NCBI GenBank assembly: GCA_947170725.1 | Contig: CAMVUM010000015.1 | Span: 1-64,000, forward strand | Source: an uncultured Prevotella sp. | GTDB lineage: Bacteria > Bacteroidota > Bacteroidia > Bacteroidales > Bacteroidaceae | Direction of reading: 5' to 3' | Length of the DNA stretch: 64,000 nt | Part shown: in pieces, positions 1 to 9,684 of the stretch | How the letters are laid out: every line of letters begins with the position of its first letter | How positions within the stretch are numbered: the stretch's first letter is position 1 | The notes under the pieces: model-generated | Seen by the model: only the letters and a program-made list of their open reading frames with translations | Told to the model about the DNA's origin: nothing | Databases searched by the model: none | Translations under genes and position numbers: made by a program

Positions 1-64
1 GGAAGAGCCGAAGGGATTGCCGAAGGAAGAGCCGAAGGGATTGCCGAAGGAAGAGCCGAAGGAA
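1..64 (+). repeat. 24-bp in-frame tandem repeat inside the partial gene
   Basis: A 24-base unit beginning GGAAGAGCCGAAGG occurs at 1-24 and 25-48 and is partly repeated at 49-63. It encodes the eight-residue motif GRAEGIAE. More units may lie before the window. Copy number could vary by slippage without breaking the frame. Confidence 0.8.
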
Positions 65-177
65 AAATTGAAGGTCTTCTTGAAGTCGCACGCAATATGA
101 AGTCACACGGGATTTCGCCAGAGGCAATTTCGCAGATGACCGGACTTCCTTTAGACGAAATAAGAAACTTATCTTGA
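1..177 (+). CDS. C-terminal end of an Rpn-family (PD-(D/E)XK) nuclease/transposase-like protein, partial
   Basis: The reading frame is open from base 1 and stops at 175-177, giving 58 residues; the start lies before the window. It begins with an eight-residue repeat of the form GRAEGIAE, followed by a short helical tail with the segment GISPEAISQMTGLPLDEI. Glu/Gly/Ala-rich repeats followed by a small tail of the type 'I..atGLs.eEI' are typical of the C-termini of Rpn (recombination-promoting nuclease, transposase_31-like) proteins. The catalytic domain is not visible, so the family call rests on the tail alone. ispD starts 43 bases after the stop. Confidence 0.6.
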   Translation, partial: GRAEGIAEGRAEGIAEGRAEGKIEGLLEVARNMKSHGISPEAISQMTGLPLDEIRNLS

Positions 178-220
178 ATAGCCTTTGCGTATTTATCGCT
201 ATCATAATTACGATAAAACG

Positions 221-898
221 ATGAAAGAACATAATACTGACTATGTGATAATCGTGGCCGGTGGCCGCGGCTTGCGTATGGGTTCGGACGTGCCGAAGCA
301 GTTTCTGCCGATTTGTGGCCGGCCGGTACTGATGCGCACGATAGAGCGTTTCATGGAATATTCGCCGGAGATGCGCGTCATTCTCGTCCTGCCCCGTGAC
401 CAGCAGGGCTATTGGCGGGAATTGTGTGGACATTACGGATTCAGCACCGACTATCAGCTGGCCGACGGCGGAGAAACACGTTTTCATTCCGTGCGCAACG
501 GACTGGCGCTGATTCCGGCCGATGCGGATGGGGTGGTGGGCGTTCATGACGGTGTAAGGCCGTTCCCTTCGGTTGACGTTATCGGACGGTGCTATGAAGA
601 GGCGCGGTGCATGGGGGCAGTCATCCCCGTTGTTCCCGTTGTCGAGACGCTGCGCCACGTTACGGACGGAACCGTTCCGCGTGGTGACTATCGGCTTGTG
701 CAGACGCCGCAGGCGTTTGACATACGGCTGCTTTGCCAGGCCTACAGTCAGGACTATTCCGACGCCTTCACGGACGATGCGTCAGTGGTTGAGGCTATGG
801 GGCATGAAATCACGCTCGTGGAAGGAAACAGGGAGAATATAAAGATTACCACGCCGTGGGATTTGAGGGTGGCAGAGGCAGTGATAAACCAACCCTGA
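221..898 (+). CDS. ispD: 2-C-methyl-D-erythritol 4-phosphate cytidylyltransferase
   Basis: This cytosolic enzyme of the non-mevalonate isoprenoid (MEP) pathway transfers CMP from CTP to methylerythritol phosphate. The N-terminal nucleotide-binding loop [16 protein letters not shown] is at residues 13-28. The domain continues through [10 protein letters not shown] and LVQTPQAFD and ends in [11 protein letters not shown], all usual in IspD. The length of 225 residues is normal. The frame is open from a TTG at 185, but that would add 12 residues unlike the family, so the ATG at 221 is preferred. recG follows 119 bases later on the same strand. Confidence 0.95.
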   Translation: MKEHNTDYVIIVAGGRGLRMGSDVPKQFLPICGRPVLMRTIERFMEYSPEMRVILVLPRDQQGYWRELCGHYGFSTDYQLADGGETRFHSVRNGLALIPADADGVVGVHDGVRPFPSVDVIGRCYEEARCMGAVIPVVPVVETLRHVTDGTVPRGDYRLVQTPQAFDIRLLCQAYSQDYSDAFTDDASVVEAMGHEITLVEGNRENIKITTPWDLRVAEAVINQP

Positions 899-1017
899 AC
901 CCAATCCCCCTCGGTTCTCCCAAATGGCTGGAACTTGGATAGCGGCATAAAGGCATGAAGCCCAAAAAGACTCACGACGGGAGATAGCTTGATTTCCTTT
1001 TGCTATAAAATGTCATC

Positions 1018-3189
1018 ATGAACAAAGAAAACCATACCGAAATAACTCAATCGACCCGGCAACAAATTGCCCCCATCCCCTTCGGGACGGGGGAGCGGTC
1101 TTTGTCCTCCGACCTCCAATACCTCCCCGGTGTCGGTCCGTCGCGCAAGAAGTTGCTGGCGGCAGAGTTGGGCATTGCCACGTATGGGGATTTGCTCATG
1201 ACCTTTCCATACAAATATGTGGACCGCAGCCGACTCTATGTCATCCGTGAACTGACGGGTGAGATGCCATTCGTTCAGGTCTGCGGTCGCATACTTAGCT
1301 TCGAGACCTTCCCCATGGGGCCTCGCAAGGAACGTGTTGTCGCCCATTTCTCCGACGGAACGGGCGTTATGGACCTCACATGGTTCAACGGCGGGCAATA
1401 TGCAAAGAAGACCTACCGTGTTGGCGATCTCTATGTAGTCTTCGGCCGTCCGACCGTTTTCAACGGCCGCATAAACGTCGTTCATCCGGACATCGACCCT
1501 GCCGACGCCCTCGAACTGTCGTCGATGGGCCTCCAGCCATACTATTCCACCACAGAGAAGATGAAGAAGAGCGGCATCACGTCGCGCGTGATGGAACGTC
1601 TGACCAAAACCCTGGTCGGACTGTTGAAGGACGCGTTGCCCGAGACGCTGACGCCCGAGATGACGGAACGGCTGAGGCTGATGGCGCGGAACGAAGCACT
1701 GCGCGTCATACACTATCCGAAGAATGCCCGCGAGCTGGAACAGGCACGGGTGCGGCTGAAGTTTGAGGAGCTATTTTTCGTTCAGCTCAACATCGTGCGC
1801 TATGCCAGCGACCATCGCCGCAAATACCGCGGATATGTCTTCAGCCGCATAGGCGACCGTTTCAATACGTTCTATCATGACCATCTGCCTTTTGAGCTGA
1901 CCGGAGCCCAGAAGCGTGTTGTGCGCGAGATACGTGCCGACATGGGTTCGGGACGACAGATGAACCGTCTGTTGCAGGGCGACGTCGGCTCAGGAAAGAC
2001 ACTTGTAGCCCTGCTGGCGATGCTCATCGCGCTGGATAACGGTTTTCAGGCCTGCATTATGGCTCCAACGGAAATACTTGCCGAGCAGCACCTTGATACC
2101 ATACGGGCGTTCCTCGGCGACATGGACGTAAGGACGGAACTGCTCACAGGCATCGTCAAAGGCAAGCGGCGACGCGAAGTATTGGCGGCGTTGGAGGCCG
2201 GCGAGGTGAACATCCTCGTCGGGACACATGCCGTCATCGAGGATACGGTGCGCTTCGCGCGGCTCGGTGTTGTCGTCGTGGACGAACAGCACCGCTTCGG
2301 TGTTGCCCAGCGCGCACGCTTATGGGCAAAGAGCGAACAGCCGCCCCACGTGCTCGTCATGACAGCGACGCCCATACCGCGTACGCTGGCCATGACGCTC
2401 TACGGCGATCTGGATGTCAGCGTCATCGACGAACTGCCGCCCGGACGCAAGCCCATCGTAACGTCCCATGTCTTTGACAGCCGAATGTCGAGTCTTTATG
2501 ATGGTATCCGCCGGCAGATAGCCCTTGGGCGTCAGGTCTATATCGTCTTTCCACTCATTGAGGAGAGCGAGAAAATTGACCTGAAGAACCTCGAAGACGG
2601 ATATGAAATGCTTGGTGAGGTATTTCCGGAATACCGCATGAGCAAGGTTCATGGCCGCATGAAATCTGCCGAGAAAGAGGAGGAGATGCAGCGGTTTGTG
2701 AGCGGCGAGACGCAGATTCTTGTGGCCACGACGGTGATAGAGGTCGGCGTCAATGTGCCCAACGCCTCGGTGATGGTCATTCTCGACGCCCAGCGTTTCG
2801 GACTCTCACAGCTCCACCAGCTGCGGGGCAGGGTGGGACGCGGTGCCGACCAGTCGTTTTGTATTCTTGTCACACCCTATAAGCTGAGCGAGGAGACGCG
2901 CAAACGCATTGACATTATGTGTGATACGAACGACGGCTTCCGCATTGCTGAGGCTGACTTGAAGCTACGTGGACCCGGTGACCTTGAAGGAACGCAGCAG
3001 AGCGGCATGGCCTTTGATCTCAGGATAGCCGACATCGCGCGTGACGGACAGCTTGTCCAGATGGCGCGCGATGAGGCCCAGCGTGTCATAGAGGACGACC
3101 CGGAATGTAAGAAGACTGAATATGACGTGCTGTGGAACAGATTAAGGGAATTAAAGAAAACAGATATTAATTGGGCTGCCATATCATAG
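1018..3189 (+). CDS. recG: ATP-dependent DNA helicase RecG
   Basis: RecG is a superfamily 2 translocase that remodels stalled forks and Holliday junctions. The 723-residue protein has an N-terminal wedge/OB region (LPGVGPSRKKLL, then the FPYKYVDRS segment), Walker A GDVGSGKT at 321-328, the DEQH box at 422-425, motif III TATPIPRT at 449-456, and a C-terminal helicase domain with TTVIEVGVNVPNA and QLRGRVGRG. It is slightly longer than usual because of about 30 polar residues at the N-terminus. The ATG at 1018 is the first in-frame start. No promoter was recognised in the 119-base gap upstream. Confidence 0.97.
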   Translation: MNKENHTEITQSTRQQIAPIPFGTGERSLSSDLQYLPGVGPSRKKLLAAELGIATYGDLLMTFPYKYVDRSRLYVIRELTGEMPFVQVCGRILSFETFPMGPRKERVVAHFSDGTGVMDLTWFNGGQYAKKTYRVGDLYVVFGRPTVFNGRINVVHPDIDPADALELSSMGLQPYYSTTEKMKKSGITSRVMERLTKTLVGLLKDALPETLTPEMTERLRLMARNEALRVIHYPKNARELEQARVRLKFEELFFVQLNIVRYASDHRRKYRGYVFSRIGDRFNTFYHDHLPFELTGAQKRVVREIRADMGSGRQMNRLLQGDVGSGKTLVALLAMLIALDNGFQACIMAPTEILAEQHLDTIRAFLGDMDVRTELLTGIVKGKRRREVLAALEAGEVNILVGTHAVIEDTVRFARLGVVVVDEQHRFGVAQRARLWAKSEQPPHVLVMTATPIPRTLAMTLYGDLDVSVIDELPPGRKPIVTSHVFDSRMSSLYDGIRRQIALGRQVYIVFPLIEESEKIDLKNLEDGYEMLGEVFPEYRMSKVHGRMKSAEKEEEMQRFVSGETQILVATTVIEVGVNVPNASVMVILDAQRFGLSQLHQLRGRVGRGADQSFCILVTPYKLSEETRKRIDIMCDTNDGFRIAEADLKLRGPGDLEGTQQSGMAFDLRIADIARDGQLVQMARDEAQRVIEDDPECKKTEYDVLWNRLRELKKTDINWAAIS

Positions 3190-3250
3190 GAAGAAGTGTT
3201 AAATAACACATAAAACGTGTTAATATAACGCTTTATTATAAAATATTTAT

Positions 3251-3258
3251 TATCTTTG
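3251..3258 (+). promoter_or_regulatory. Candidate Bacteroidota -7 box (TATCTTTG) for the M23/LysM gene
   Basis: TATCTTTG matches the TAnnTTTG consensus of the Bacteroidota primary sigma factor and lies 110 bases before the ATG at 3368. No clear TTG is found 19-20 bases upstream, so only half of the promoter is supported. Confidence 0.45.
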
Positions 3259-3367
3259 CAACGTTCACATTACAGACGGTGTGTCTCGTCATAATTGGAT
3301 TGTAATTATCCGGGCCGCCGCTACCGACTAATATATGGCTTTTGCCATTGACTAAGACAACCTATTT

Positions 3368-4306
3368 ATGATAATTAAGAAACTGAAGACTTTAGCAATA
3401 TGCGCGTTTGTGTCGTTGGCTGCAATTCCGGCCGCGGGACAGGATCTGCTTGCGCGTCAGGCTCCTATAGACAAGAAAATGAAAGCTGTTGACTCAGTTG
3501 CGCTCAGTCGGCTGATTCAGACAGAGCAGTTTGATTCACCCGCTGCCGACCTTTATGAGGAATGGGAGAACAAATATGCCCATCGCGCTACGGCCCTGCC
3601 TGATTCTTTCCGCATTGACCTGCGCGGATTCTGCATGCCGACGGAGAGCCGCGTGCTTACATCCAACTTCGGCGCACGCTGGGGCCGCCAACACAAGGGA
3701 CTTGACGTCAAGGTCTATATAGGCGATACCATCCGCGCGGCATTCAGCGGAAAGGTGCGCATCGTGAGATATGAAGCCCGTGGATATGGCAAGTATGTCG
3801 TTATCCGCCACTACAACGGTCTTGAGACAATCTACGGACACATGTCAAAGCAGCTCGTGAAAGAGGATCAGGAGGTGCGCGCAGGCGAACCTATCGGTCT
3901 CGGCGGAAACACGGGACGAAGCACGGGTTCACACCTCCACTTCGAGACACGTCTCTGCGGAGTTGCCCTTAATCCCGCGCTGATGTTCGATTTCCGTAAT
4001 CAGGATGTCGTTGACGACTATTATATGTTCCGTCGCAGTTCATATGAGCATGAGTCTGTGGCAGCAAACCGCTTGCGCGGCGTCGGGAGCAAATATACTT
4101 CCGGTAGCGGTGATGACGTTGAACTGGCTACGGCTGCTCCGGCTGCGACATACGCAAAGAACGTCCGCTTCCACAAGGTGAAGTCAGGCGAGACGCTGTC
4201 AAGCATCGCACGTAAGCGTGGCACGACAGTGGCGGCCCTCTGCAAGCTCAATCGAATAGGAAAGACCATGCGGCTGATGCCCGGACAGATTTTGAAGTAC
4301 AACTGA
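3368..4306 (+). CDS. Secreted M23 (LytM-type) peptidase with C-terminal LysM domain
   Basis: This is probably an envelope peptidoglycan endopeptidase or an activator of amidases. A signal peptide covers about residues 1-24. The M23 domain carries the zinc ligands HKGLD (H109, D113) and HLHFE (H189, H191), so the active site looks complete. A LysM domain for peptidoglycan binding fills about residues 268-311 (HKVKSGETLSSIARKRGTTV). The protein has 312 residues. It precedes obgE by 200 bases, with a hairpin between, so it is probably its own transcription unit. A second M23 gene lies 2 kb downstream. Confidence 0.92.
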   Translation: MIIKKLKTLAICAFVSLAAIPAAGQDLLARQAPIDKKMKAVDSVALSRLIQTEQFDSPAADLYEEWENKYAHRATALPDSFRIDLRGFCMPTESRVLTSNFGARWGRQHKGLDVKVYIGDTIRAAFSGKVRIVRYEARGYGKYVVIRHYNGLETIYGHMSKQLVKEDQEVRAGEPIGLGGNTGRSTGSHLHFETRLCGVALNPALMFDFRNQDVVDDYYMFRRSSYEHESVAANRLRGVGSKYTSGSGDDVELATAAPAATYAKNVRFHKVKSGETLSSIARKRGTTVAALCKLNRIGKTMRLMPGQILKYN

Positions 4307-4398
4307 TTGTTGGGCGTCTGACCGTAGAGGACTGTTGCTGATGTCCGTAGTGGCAGAACGTTTACGCATTCTTAATATATAAGTACGGCTTATGGATA

Positions 4399-4437
4399 TT
4401 CATGCTGTGGTGGATTGGAAGATCCGTCACAGCATGA
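4399..4437 (+). terminator. Hairpin terminator after the M23/LysM gene
   Basis: Arms of 17 bases at 4399-4415 and 4421-4437 pair with two G-T or mismatch positions around a loop of about 5 bases, and AAACCGTTT follows. It lies 92 bases after the stop codon and before obgE. The T-run is weak, so termination is inferred. Confidence 0.5.
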
Positions 4438-4505
4438 AAACCGTTTAAGAAGACCATATAAAAGTAAGCTGGACTACAGTTAATTTCTTAATTCATAAAA
4501 AGAAA

Positions 4506-5681
4506 ATGGCAGAATCAAACTTCGTAGACTACGTTAAAATATATTGCCGCTCGGGAAAGGGTGGCCGTGGCTCAATGCACTTGCGTCATGTGAAGTACAA
4601 TCCCAATGGCGGACCGGACGGCGGCGACGGCGGCGACGGCGGTAGCGTCTATCTGCGCGGCAACCATAACTACTGGACTCTGCTCCATCTGAAGTATGAA
4701 CGCCATGTGAGAGCTGAACATGGTGGCAACGGCGGACGTGACAAGTGTCACGGAACGGACGGCAAGGATGTCTATATCGACGTGCCTTGCGGCACCGTTG
4801 TCTATAATGCAGAGACGGGAAAGTATGTCTGCGACGTGACATACGACGGTCAGGAAGTGCTGCTGCTGAAAGGCGGCCGCGGCGGATTGGGCAATTTCCA
4901 GTTCCGTACGGCTACCAATCAGGCACCGCGTTATGCCCAGCCGGGCGAACCGATGCAAGAGATGACCATCGTTCTGGAACTGAAACTGTTGGCTGATGTC
5001 GGTCTGGTGGGTTTCCCCAATGCCGGAAAGTCAACGCTGCTTTCGTCATTGTCCAGTGCCCGGCCGAAGATAGCCAACTATCCTTTCACCACGCTGGAAC
5101 CCTCGTTGGGCATCGTAGGCTATCATGACCGCCAGTCTTTTGTCATGGCCGACATCCCAGGTATCATCGAAGGAGCCAGTGAAGGCCGCGGTCTCGGACT
5201 GCGCTTCCTGCGTCACATCGAGCGCAATTCGCTCCTGCTTTTCATGGTTCCGGGCGATACGGACGACATAAAGCGTGAATATGAGATTCTGCTCAACGAG
5301 TTACGCAACTTCAATCCTGAGATGTTGGACAAGCACAGGGTGCTGGCTGTGACCAAGTGCGACCTGTTGGACGACGAACTGATAGAGATGTTGCGTGAGA
5401 CTTTGCCCGCCGATCTGCCTGTAGTATTCATCTCGGCAGTGGCGGGAACAGGCCTCAATGAGCTGAAGGATGTGCTTTGGCGCGAGCTGAACAGTGAGAG
5501 CAACAAGATTCAGGGTATTATCGCCAGCGAGAATATCGTTCACCGCGACAAGGATATGAGCCGTTTTGCGGCCGAGTTGCAGGCTGAGGGCGAGGACGAA
5601 ATAGAGTATCTTGACGACGACGATATTGAAATAGAGGACATAGAAGACTTCGAATACGAGGAGGAAGAAGGGGATGAATGA
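4506..5681 (+). CDS. obgE: GTPase Obg/CgtA
   Basis: Obg is an essential large GTPase acting in 50S ribosome maturation and stress control. The glycine-rich Obg fold is at about residues 1-160 ([18 protein letters not shown]). The G domain follows with G1 GFPNAGKS at 169-176, G3 DIPG and G4 TKCD. The C-terminus is a very acidic tail rich in Asp/Glu, usual in Bacteroidota. The protein has 391 residues. The last 8 bases overlap the start of pgeF, so the two are probably translationally coupled. Confidence 0.97.
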   Translation: MAESNFVDYVKIYCRSGKGGRGSMHLRHVKYNPNGGPDGGDGGDGGSVYLRGNHNYWTLLHLKYERHVRAEHGGNGGRDKCHGTDGKDVYIDVPCGTVVYNAETGKYVCDVTYDGQEVLLLKGGRGGLGNFQFRTATNQAPRYAQPGEPMQEMTIVLELKLLADVGLVGFPNAGKSTLLSSLSSARPKIANYPFTTLEPSLGIVGYHDRQSFVMADIPGIIEGASEGRGLGLRFLRHIERNSLLLFMVPGDTDDIKREYEILLNELRNFNPEMLDKHRVLAVTKCDLLDDELIEMLRETLPADLPVVFISAVAGTGLNELKDVLWRELNSESNKIQGIIASENIVHRDKDMSRFAAELQAEGEDEIEYLDDDDIEIEDIEDFEYEEEEGDE

Positions 5682-6468
5682 CCCCGTACTTACGTATTAT
5701 GACGTGGCGTCGGATGTGGTTGCATTCAGCAGTACGCGCCGTGGCGGATATGGAACGGGGCGTTATGGCGGTTTCAACATCAACCGTTGGTGCGGTGATG
5801 ACCCTGTGACGGTCGGACGGAATCGCCGTTTGCTTTGTGAAGAACTCGGACTTGCGTCCGACAGTCGGCTTGTCATTCCACATCAGACGCATGGAACCGC
5901 CGTGTTTGAAGTATCGGAAGAATTTCTTACGGCATCTGACAGTAGCTTGCGGGATGCCGCTCTTGATGGTGTAGATGCCCTGATGACCGATATTCCCGGC
6001 GTATGTATCGGTGTTTCGACGGCCGACTGCATCCCGGTTCTGCTTTATGACGGGGTCCGGAAGGCCTGTTGTGCGGTGCATGCAGGATGGCGCGGAACCG
6101 TAGCGCGGATTGTAGAGACGGCGGTTGACAGAATGCAGAGCCGCTTCGGTACCCGTCCGGAGCATCTGAAGGCCGTTATCGGCCCCGGAATTTCGCTGAA
6201 AGCATTTGAAGTCGGCGATGAGGTTTACGATGTGTTCCGCAGTGCCGGCTTTGACATGGAAGCCATAAGCCGGCGTTTTGAGAAGTGGCATATAGACTTG
6301 TGGGCATGCAACCGAATGCAACTTGAACGCTCCGGAGTCCGTCCCGAGGACATCATTACGGCCGGAGTGTGCACCTATTTCAATTCCGATGACTATTTCT
6401 CGGCGCGCCGTTTGGGCGTGGCTTCCGGACGGATATTCAACGGAATCATGCTGAGAGACAACCTATAA
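5674..6468 (+). CDS. pgeF: Peptidoglycan editing factor PgeF / polyphenol oxidase family (YfiH, DUF152)
   Basis: The 264-residue protein has the signature copper/zinc-site motifs of the YfiH/PgeF family: PHQTHGT near residue 70, the [10 protein letters not shown] segment, and [10 protein letters not shown] with C133 and H136. Known members act as purine-nucleoside phosphorylase-like enzymes (LACC1 relatives), and E. coli PgeF removes incorrectly built muropeptide precursors. Which role applies here cannot be told from sequence. The start ATG at 5674 lies inside the end of obgE. Confidence 0.9.
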   Translation: MNDPVLTYYDVASDVVAFSSTRRGGYGTGRYGGFNINRWCGDDPVTVGRNRRLLCEELGLASDSRLVIPHQTHGTAVFEVSEEFLTASDSSLRDAALDGVDALMTDIPGVCIGVSTADCIPVLLYDGVRKACCAVHAGWRGTVARIVETAVDRMQSRFGTRPEHLKAVIGPGISLKAFEVGDEVYDVFRSAGFDMEAISRRFEKWHIDLWACNRMQLERSGVRPEDIITAGVCTYFNSDDYFSARRLGVASGRIFNGIMLRDNL

Positions 6469-6494
6469 CGACAATATTTTATTATTCCGACCTG

Positions 6495-7643
6495 ATGAGA
6501 TTGAGACTTTTATTGCTTTGTGTGGCCGTTCTTGTAACGGCGGGCGTTGCTGCCAAAGATGATTTCACGCTTCTTGAGAAGCAGAAGATAAGCATAGAGA
6601 CGGCCGGACTGTTTGACCGTTCCGATGCTTTTTCTGTCGATTTCGCGGGTCTGGCCGCTTCCGAATACAGTTTCCCATTGCCGGTTGGCAAGGCACGGAA
6701 GGCCAAAGACAACTATCTTGAGATAACGACGGCACATGGGGACGCCGTTATGGCGATGTTCGCAGGAACCGTCCGCATATCCAAGAACCATCCGACGCTC
6801 GGCAATGTCGTTGTGGTGCGCCACGACAACGGCCTTGAAACCGTCTACGGACACAACGCCCGGAATATTGTTGCCGTCGGCGACCATGTCAAGGCGGGCC
6901 AGACCGTGGCCATCGTGGGCGGAACGGGCGGCCGGACATATTGTACTTTCGCCATTATGGTCAACGGAGGACGCATCAATCCCGAAATCATTGTGAGCCT
7001 GAACAGCCACCGTTTGCTTCGTCAGACACTGTTGTTCAAGAAGGCCGGCTTTCATGTTGACATCAGTGTGACGCATGAGGAACGTGACGAAAAGGCCTTG
7101 GCGGAGGCTGCAACAAAGGTCAATCCATTTGCGGGAGGCAACAAGTACACTCTCAATCTGGCCAATCTAAATCCCCAAGAGTGGTGTTATCCGCTTGCCG
7201 GGGCCAAGGTGATAAGTCCATATGGCGGTCGTGGCGGCCGCAGACATACCGGAGTGGACATCAAGACGCGGCCCAATGACAATATATTGGCGGCTTTTGA
7301 CGGTGTTGTGACAATGTCGCAGGCCTATTACGGCTATGGGAAGTGCATCAAAATAAAGCATCCCAACGGCATAGAAACGCTCTATAGTCACAACTCCAAG
7401 AACCTTGTCAAGGTAGGCGATTATGTCAAGGCGGGTCAGGTGATAGCCCTGACGGGCCGTACCGGTCGTGCAACGACGGAGCATCTGCATTTCGAATGTC
7501 GCATAAACGGACGTCCGTTTGACCCTGCGAAGATATTCGATCATGCCAATCATGCCATCCGCATGGACCTCGTTACGTTCACGAAGCAGGGCAACGGAAT
7601 CTCGATTAAATCGGATAAAAACTACATGGCTAAAGGAAAATGA
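6495..7643 (+). CDS. Secreted protein with two LytM (M23) domains, the first degenerate
   Basis: A signal peptide (about residues 1-20) precedes two LytM-like domains. The first (about 75-165; DAVMAMFAGTV, LGNVVVVRHDNGLETVYGH) has lost the HxxxD motif and shows TYCTFAIMV where HLHFE is expected. The second (about 235-365) keeps HTGVDIK and HLHFECR and so looks zinc-binding. The protein has 382 residues. By analogy with other duplicated LytM proteins the first domain may be regulatory or ligand-binding; this is inference. The gene follows pgeF by 26 bases and may be in the obgE operon. Confidence 0.9.
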   Translation: MRLRLLLLCVAVLVTAGVAAKDDFTLLEKQKISIETAGLFDRSDAFSVDFAGLAASEYSFPLPVGKARKAKDNYLEITTAHGDAVMAMFAGTVRISKNHPTLGNVVVVRHDNGLETVYGHNARNIVAVGDHVKAGQTVAIVGGTGGRTYCTFAIMVNGGRINPEIIVSLNSHRLLRQTLLFKKAGFHVDISVTHEERDEKALAEAATKVNPFAGGNKYTLNLANLNPQEWCYPLAGAKVISPYGGRGGRRHTGVDIKTRPNDNILAAFDGVVTMSQAYYGYGKCIKIKHPNGIETLYSHNSKNLVKVGDYVKAGQVIALTGRTGRATTEHLHFECRINGRPFDPAKIFDHANHAIRMDLVTFTKQGNGISIKSDKNYMAKGK

Positions 7644-7657
7644 CGTCCTTTAGCCAT
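7626..7657 (+). terminator. Hairpin overlapping the end of the double-LytM gene
   Basis: Perfect 12-base arms at 7626-7637 and 7646-7657 surround an 8-base loop. The left arm contains the last coding triplets (Met-Ala-Lys-Gly) and the loop contains the stop codon. TTCCTGTT follows. It probably ends the obgE-pgeF-M23 transcript. Confidence 0.65.
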
Positions 7658-7700
7658 TTCCTGTTATGCCTTCGGGCATTTATATGTGTACCTTTATTAT

Positions 7701-9647
7701 ATGAAAAAGTTCATGAAGGAGAATAATACCAATACATCTTATACTGACCGAGAGTCGTATTACAGTGTCCGTGCGGCTTCATTGAAGGCTGATATTGCGC
7801 GTTTGAAACGCCACAGCCGTATCTGTGTGGTCGTTGGGCTGGCTGCTTTTATAGCCGCAGTGGCCGCAGTGGCGACCTATACCGTTTATGGCGGATTGTG
7901 GTGGCTTTGTTGTGGTGCGCTGTTGGCCGTCGGATATATTGTCGCGAGACGTTTGGACGTGATTTGTTGTGACCGGATGGAGCGTCAGACAGACCTTTGT
8001 ACCGTATATGAAAACGAGCTGAAGTATCTTAGCGGCGATTTCACTCCGTTCGACGATGGTCGCAGATATGCCGATACGGCCCATCCGTTCGCCTACGATA
8101 TGGACATATTCGGGGCCCAATCGCTGTTCCACCGTATCAACCGCACCGTAACGTCAGGCGGCAGCGACCGCCTTGCAGCTCAGCTTTCAGTCCTTCCTCA
8201 GGATCGTGAAGACGCAGAAAATGGCGGTTTCATCGAAGGAAAAGGAAGCGAAGGTAAGCAGAGTGAGGTTATGAGAAGACTTTGCGGGGAAATCGAGAGA
8301 CAGCGTGAGGCGGTTGACGCATTGGCCGGGATGGAGCCTTTGCGCACCGAGTTCATTTCAAGAGGCGTCCGCGGACACATCGACACCGCCTCGGTTAAAT
8401 CGGCATTGAGCACGGTTAAAGCGATGGAAATGCCCGGATATTCCCATTCCATCGTTGCTTTAGGGCTTTCGTGGGCTTCCATTGCGGGCTTCTTTGCTTT
8501 CGTTCTATTGTGCATATTTACGTCCATTCCATCGTCATTGGCCGTGCTTTGGGGAACGGCAAACCTGTTCATAGCACTCATGTTGTCTACAGGACCGTTG
8601 AAAAAGATAGGCTCTTCGGCCGGCCGGCTTCACAAAGAGTTGCGTGCGTATGGTGAGCTGGTGGAGATAATCGTTCGTCATAGTGACTCTTTGGCTATGA
8701 AGACAGATTCTCCAAGAATGGACTCTTCCCCGGTTCTTACTGCCATAACAACAGATTTGCGCCATTCAATCGGTGCTTTTGACGACCTGCGGCGTATTCT
8801 TGACGGTCTCGACAGACGCGGGAATGTGCTCGGAATGATATTTTTCGATGCCCTTTTTCTCAGCGACATCTTCCTCGTAAGACGTTTCAGACGCTGGCAG
8901 GAAGCCTATATCGGCAGCATCGACCGCTGGATAGACGAGGTCAGCATGACCGACGCACTTGTTTCCATGTCCACGTTCAGATATAACGAGCCGTCGGCGG
9001 GCCGTGCGGAAATCGTCGATTCCATCGAACTTACGTACGAGGCACGCGGCTTGTGGCATCCTTTCCTCGGTGAGCGGGCCGTGCGCAACGATTTCACGAT
9101 TGGCGACGCGCATTATTATATAGTCACCGGAGCAAACATGGCAGGCAAGAGCACCTTCCTGCGTTCGCTCGGAGTAAACTACATTCTGGCCATGAACGGA
9201 ATGCCCGTCTTTGCCGACAGTTTTCGCGTTTCGCTCTTTTCGCTCTTTTCGAGCATGCGGACGAGTGACGATCTTGCCCATGGAATCAGCTATTTCAATG
9301 CCGAACTGCTCCGTCTCCGCCAGCTCATAGCCCATTGCCGGGGACACCGCTATACGCTTATCATCCTCGACGAGATACTCAAAGGCACCAATTCGCTGGA
9401 CAAACTGAACGGTTCGCGGATGTTCCTTGAGGCCATTTCGAGCTTGCCCGTGAGCGGCGTCATAGCCACCCACGACCTCGAATTGTCCAGGATGGCCGAC
9501 GATGAAACCGGCCGTTTCCACAATTTCTGCTTTGAAATACGCCTTTCGGACGAGATAACATACACCTATAAGATTACGCCCGGCGTGGCTCGTAATCAGA
9601 ATGCGACCCATCTTCTGAAAGGAATTCTTGCCGATGTGCTTCTATAA
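7701..9647 (+). CDS. Membrane-anchored MutS-family ATPase
   Basis: The C-terminal third is a MutS-type ABC ATPase: Walker A GANMAGKSTFLR at 477-488, Walker B LIILDEILKGTNS, then GVIATHDLELS. The mismatch-binding N-terminal domain of MutS is absent. The N-terminal part instead has about two pairs of hydrophobic segments (about residues 35-85 and 235-295) and a MutS core-like helical region. Proteins of this build are widespread in Bacteroidota and usually labelled DNA mismatch repair protein, but a role in repair is unproven. The frame opens at a GTG (7686); ATG 7701 is preferred, with ATG 7713 as alternative. Length is 648 residues. Confidence 0.85.
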   Translation: MKKFMKENNTNTSYTDRESYYSVRAASLKADIARLKRHSRICVVVGLAAFIAAVAAVATYTVYGGLWWLCCGALLAVGYIVARRLDVICCDRMERQTDLCTVYENELKYLSGDFTPFDDGRRYADTAHPFAYDMDIFGAQSLFHRINRTVTSGGSDRLAAQLSVLPQDREDAENGGFIEGKGSEGKQSEVMRRLCGEIERQREAVDALAGMEPLRTEFISRGVRGHIDTASVKSALSTVKAMEMPGYSHSIVALGLSWASIAGFFAFVLLCIFTSIPSSLAVLWGTANLFIALMLSTGPLKKIGSSAGRLHKELRAYGELVEIIVRHSDSLAMKTDSPRMDSSPVLTAITTDLRHSIGAFDDLRRILDGLDRRGNVLGMIFFDALFLSDIFLVRRFRRWQEAYIGSIDRWIDEVSMTDALVSMSTFRYNEPSAGRAEIVDSIELTYEARGLWHPFLGERAVRNDFTIGDAHYYIVTGANMAGKSTFLRSLGVNYILAMNGMPVFADSFRVSLFSLFSSMRTSDDLAHGISYFNAELLRLRQLIAHCRGHRYTLIILDEILKGTNSLDKLNGSRMFLEAISSLPVSGVIATHDLELSRMADDETGRFHNFCFEIRLSDEITYTYKITPGVARNQNATHLLKGILADVLL

Positions 9648-9684
9648 TGCCGGACTTCTCATCGGACTGTCTGTTTGGTTTTCG

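Noticed and set aside
3190..3367. Riboswitch or small RNA in the recG-M23 gap
   Set aside because: Only a -7 box is visible; no conserved fold could be recognised by eye.
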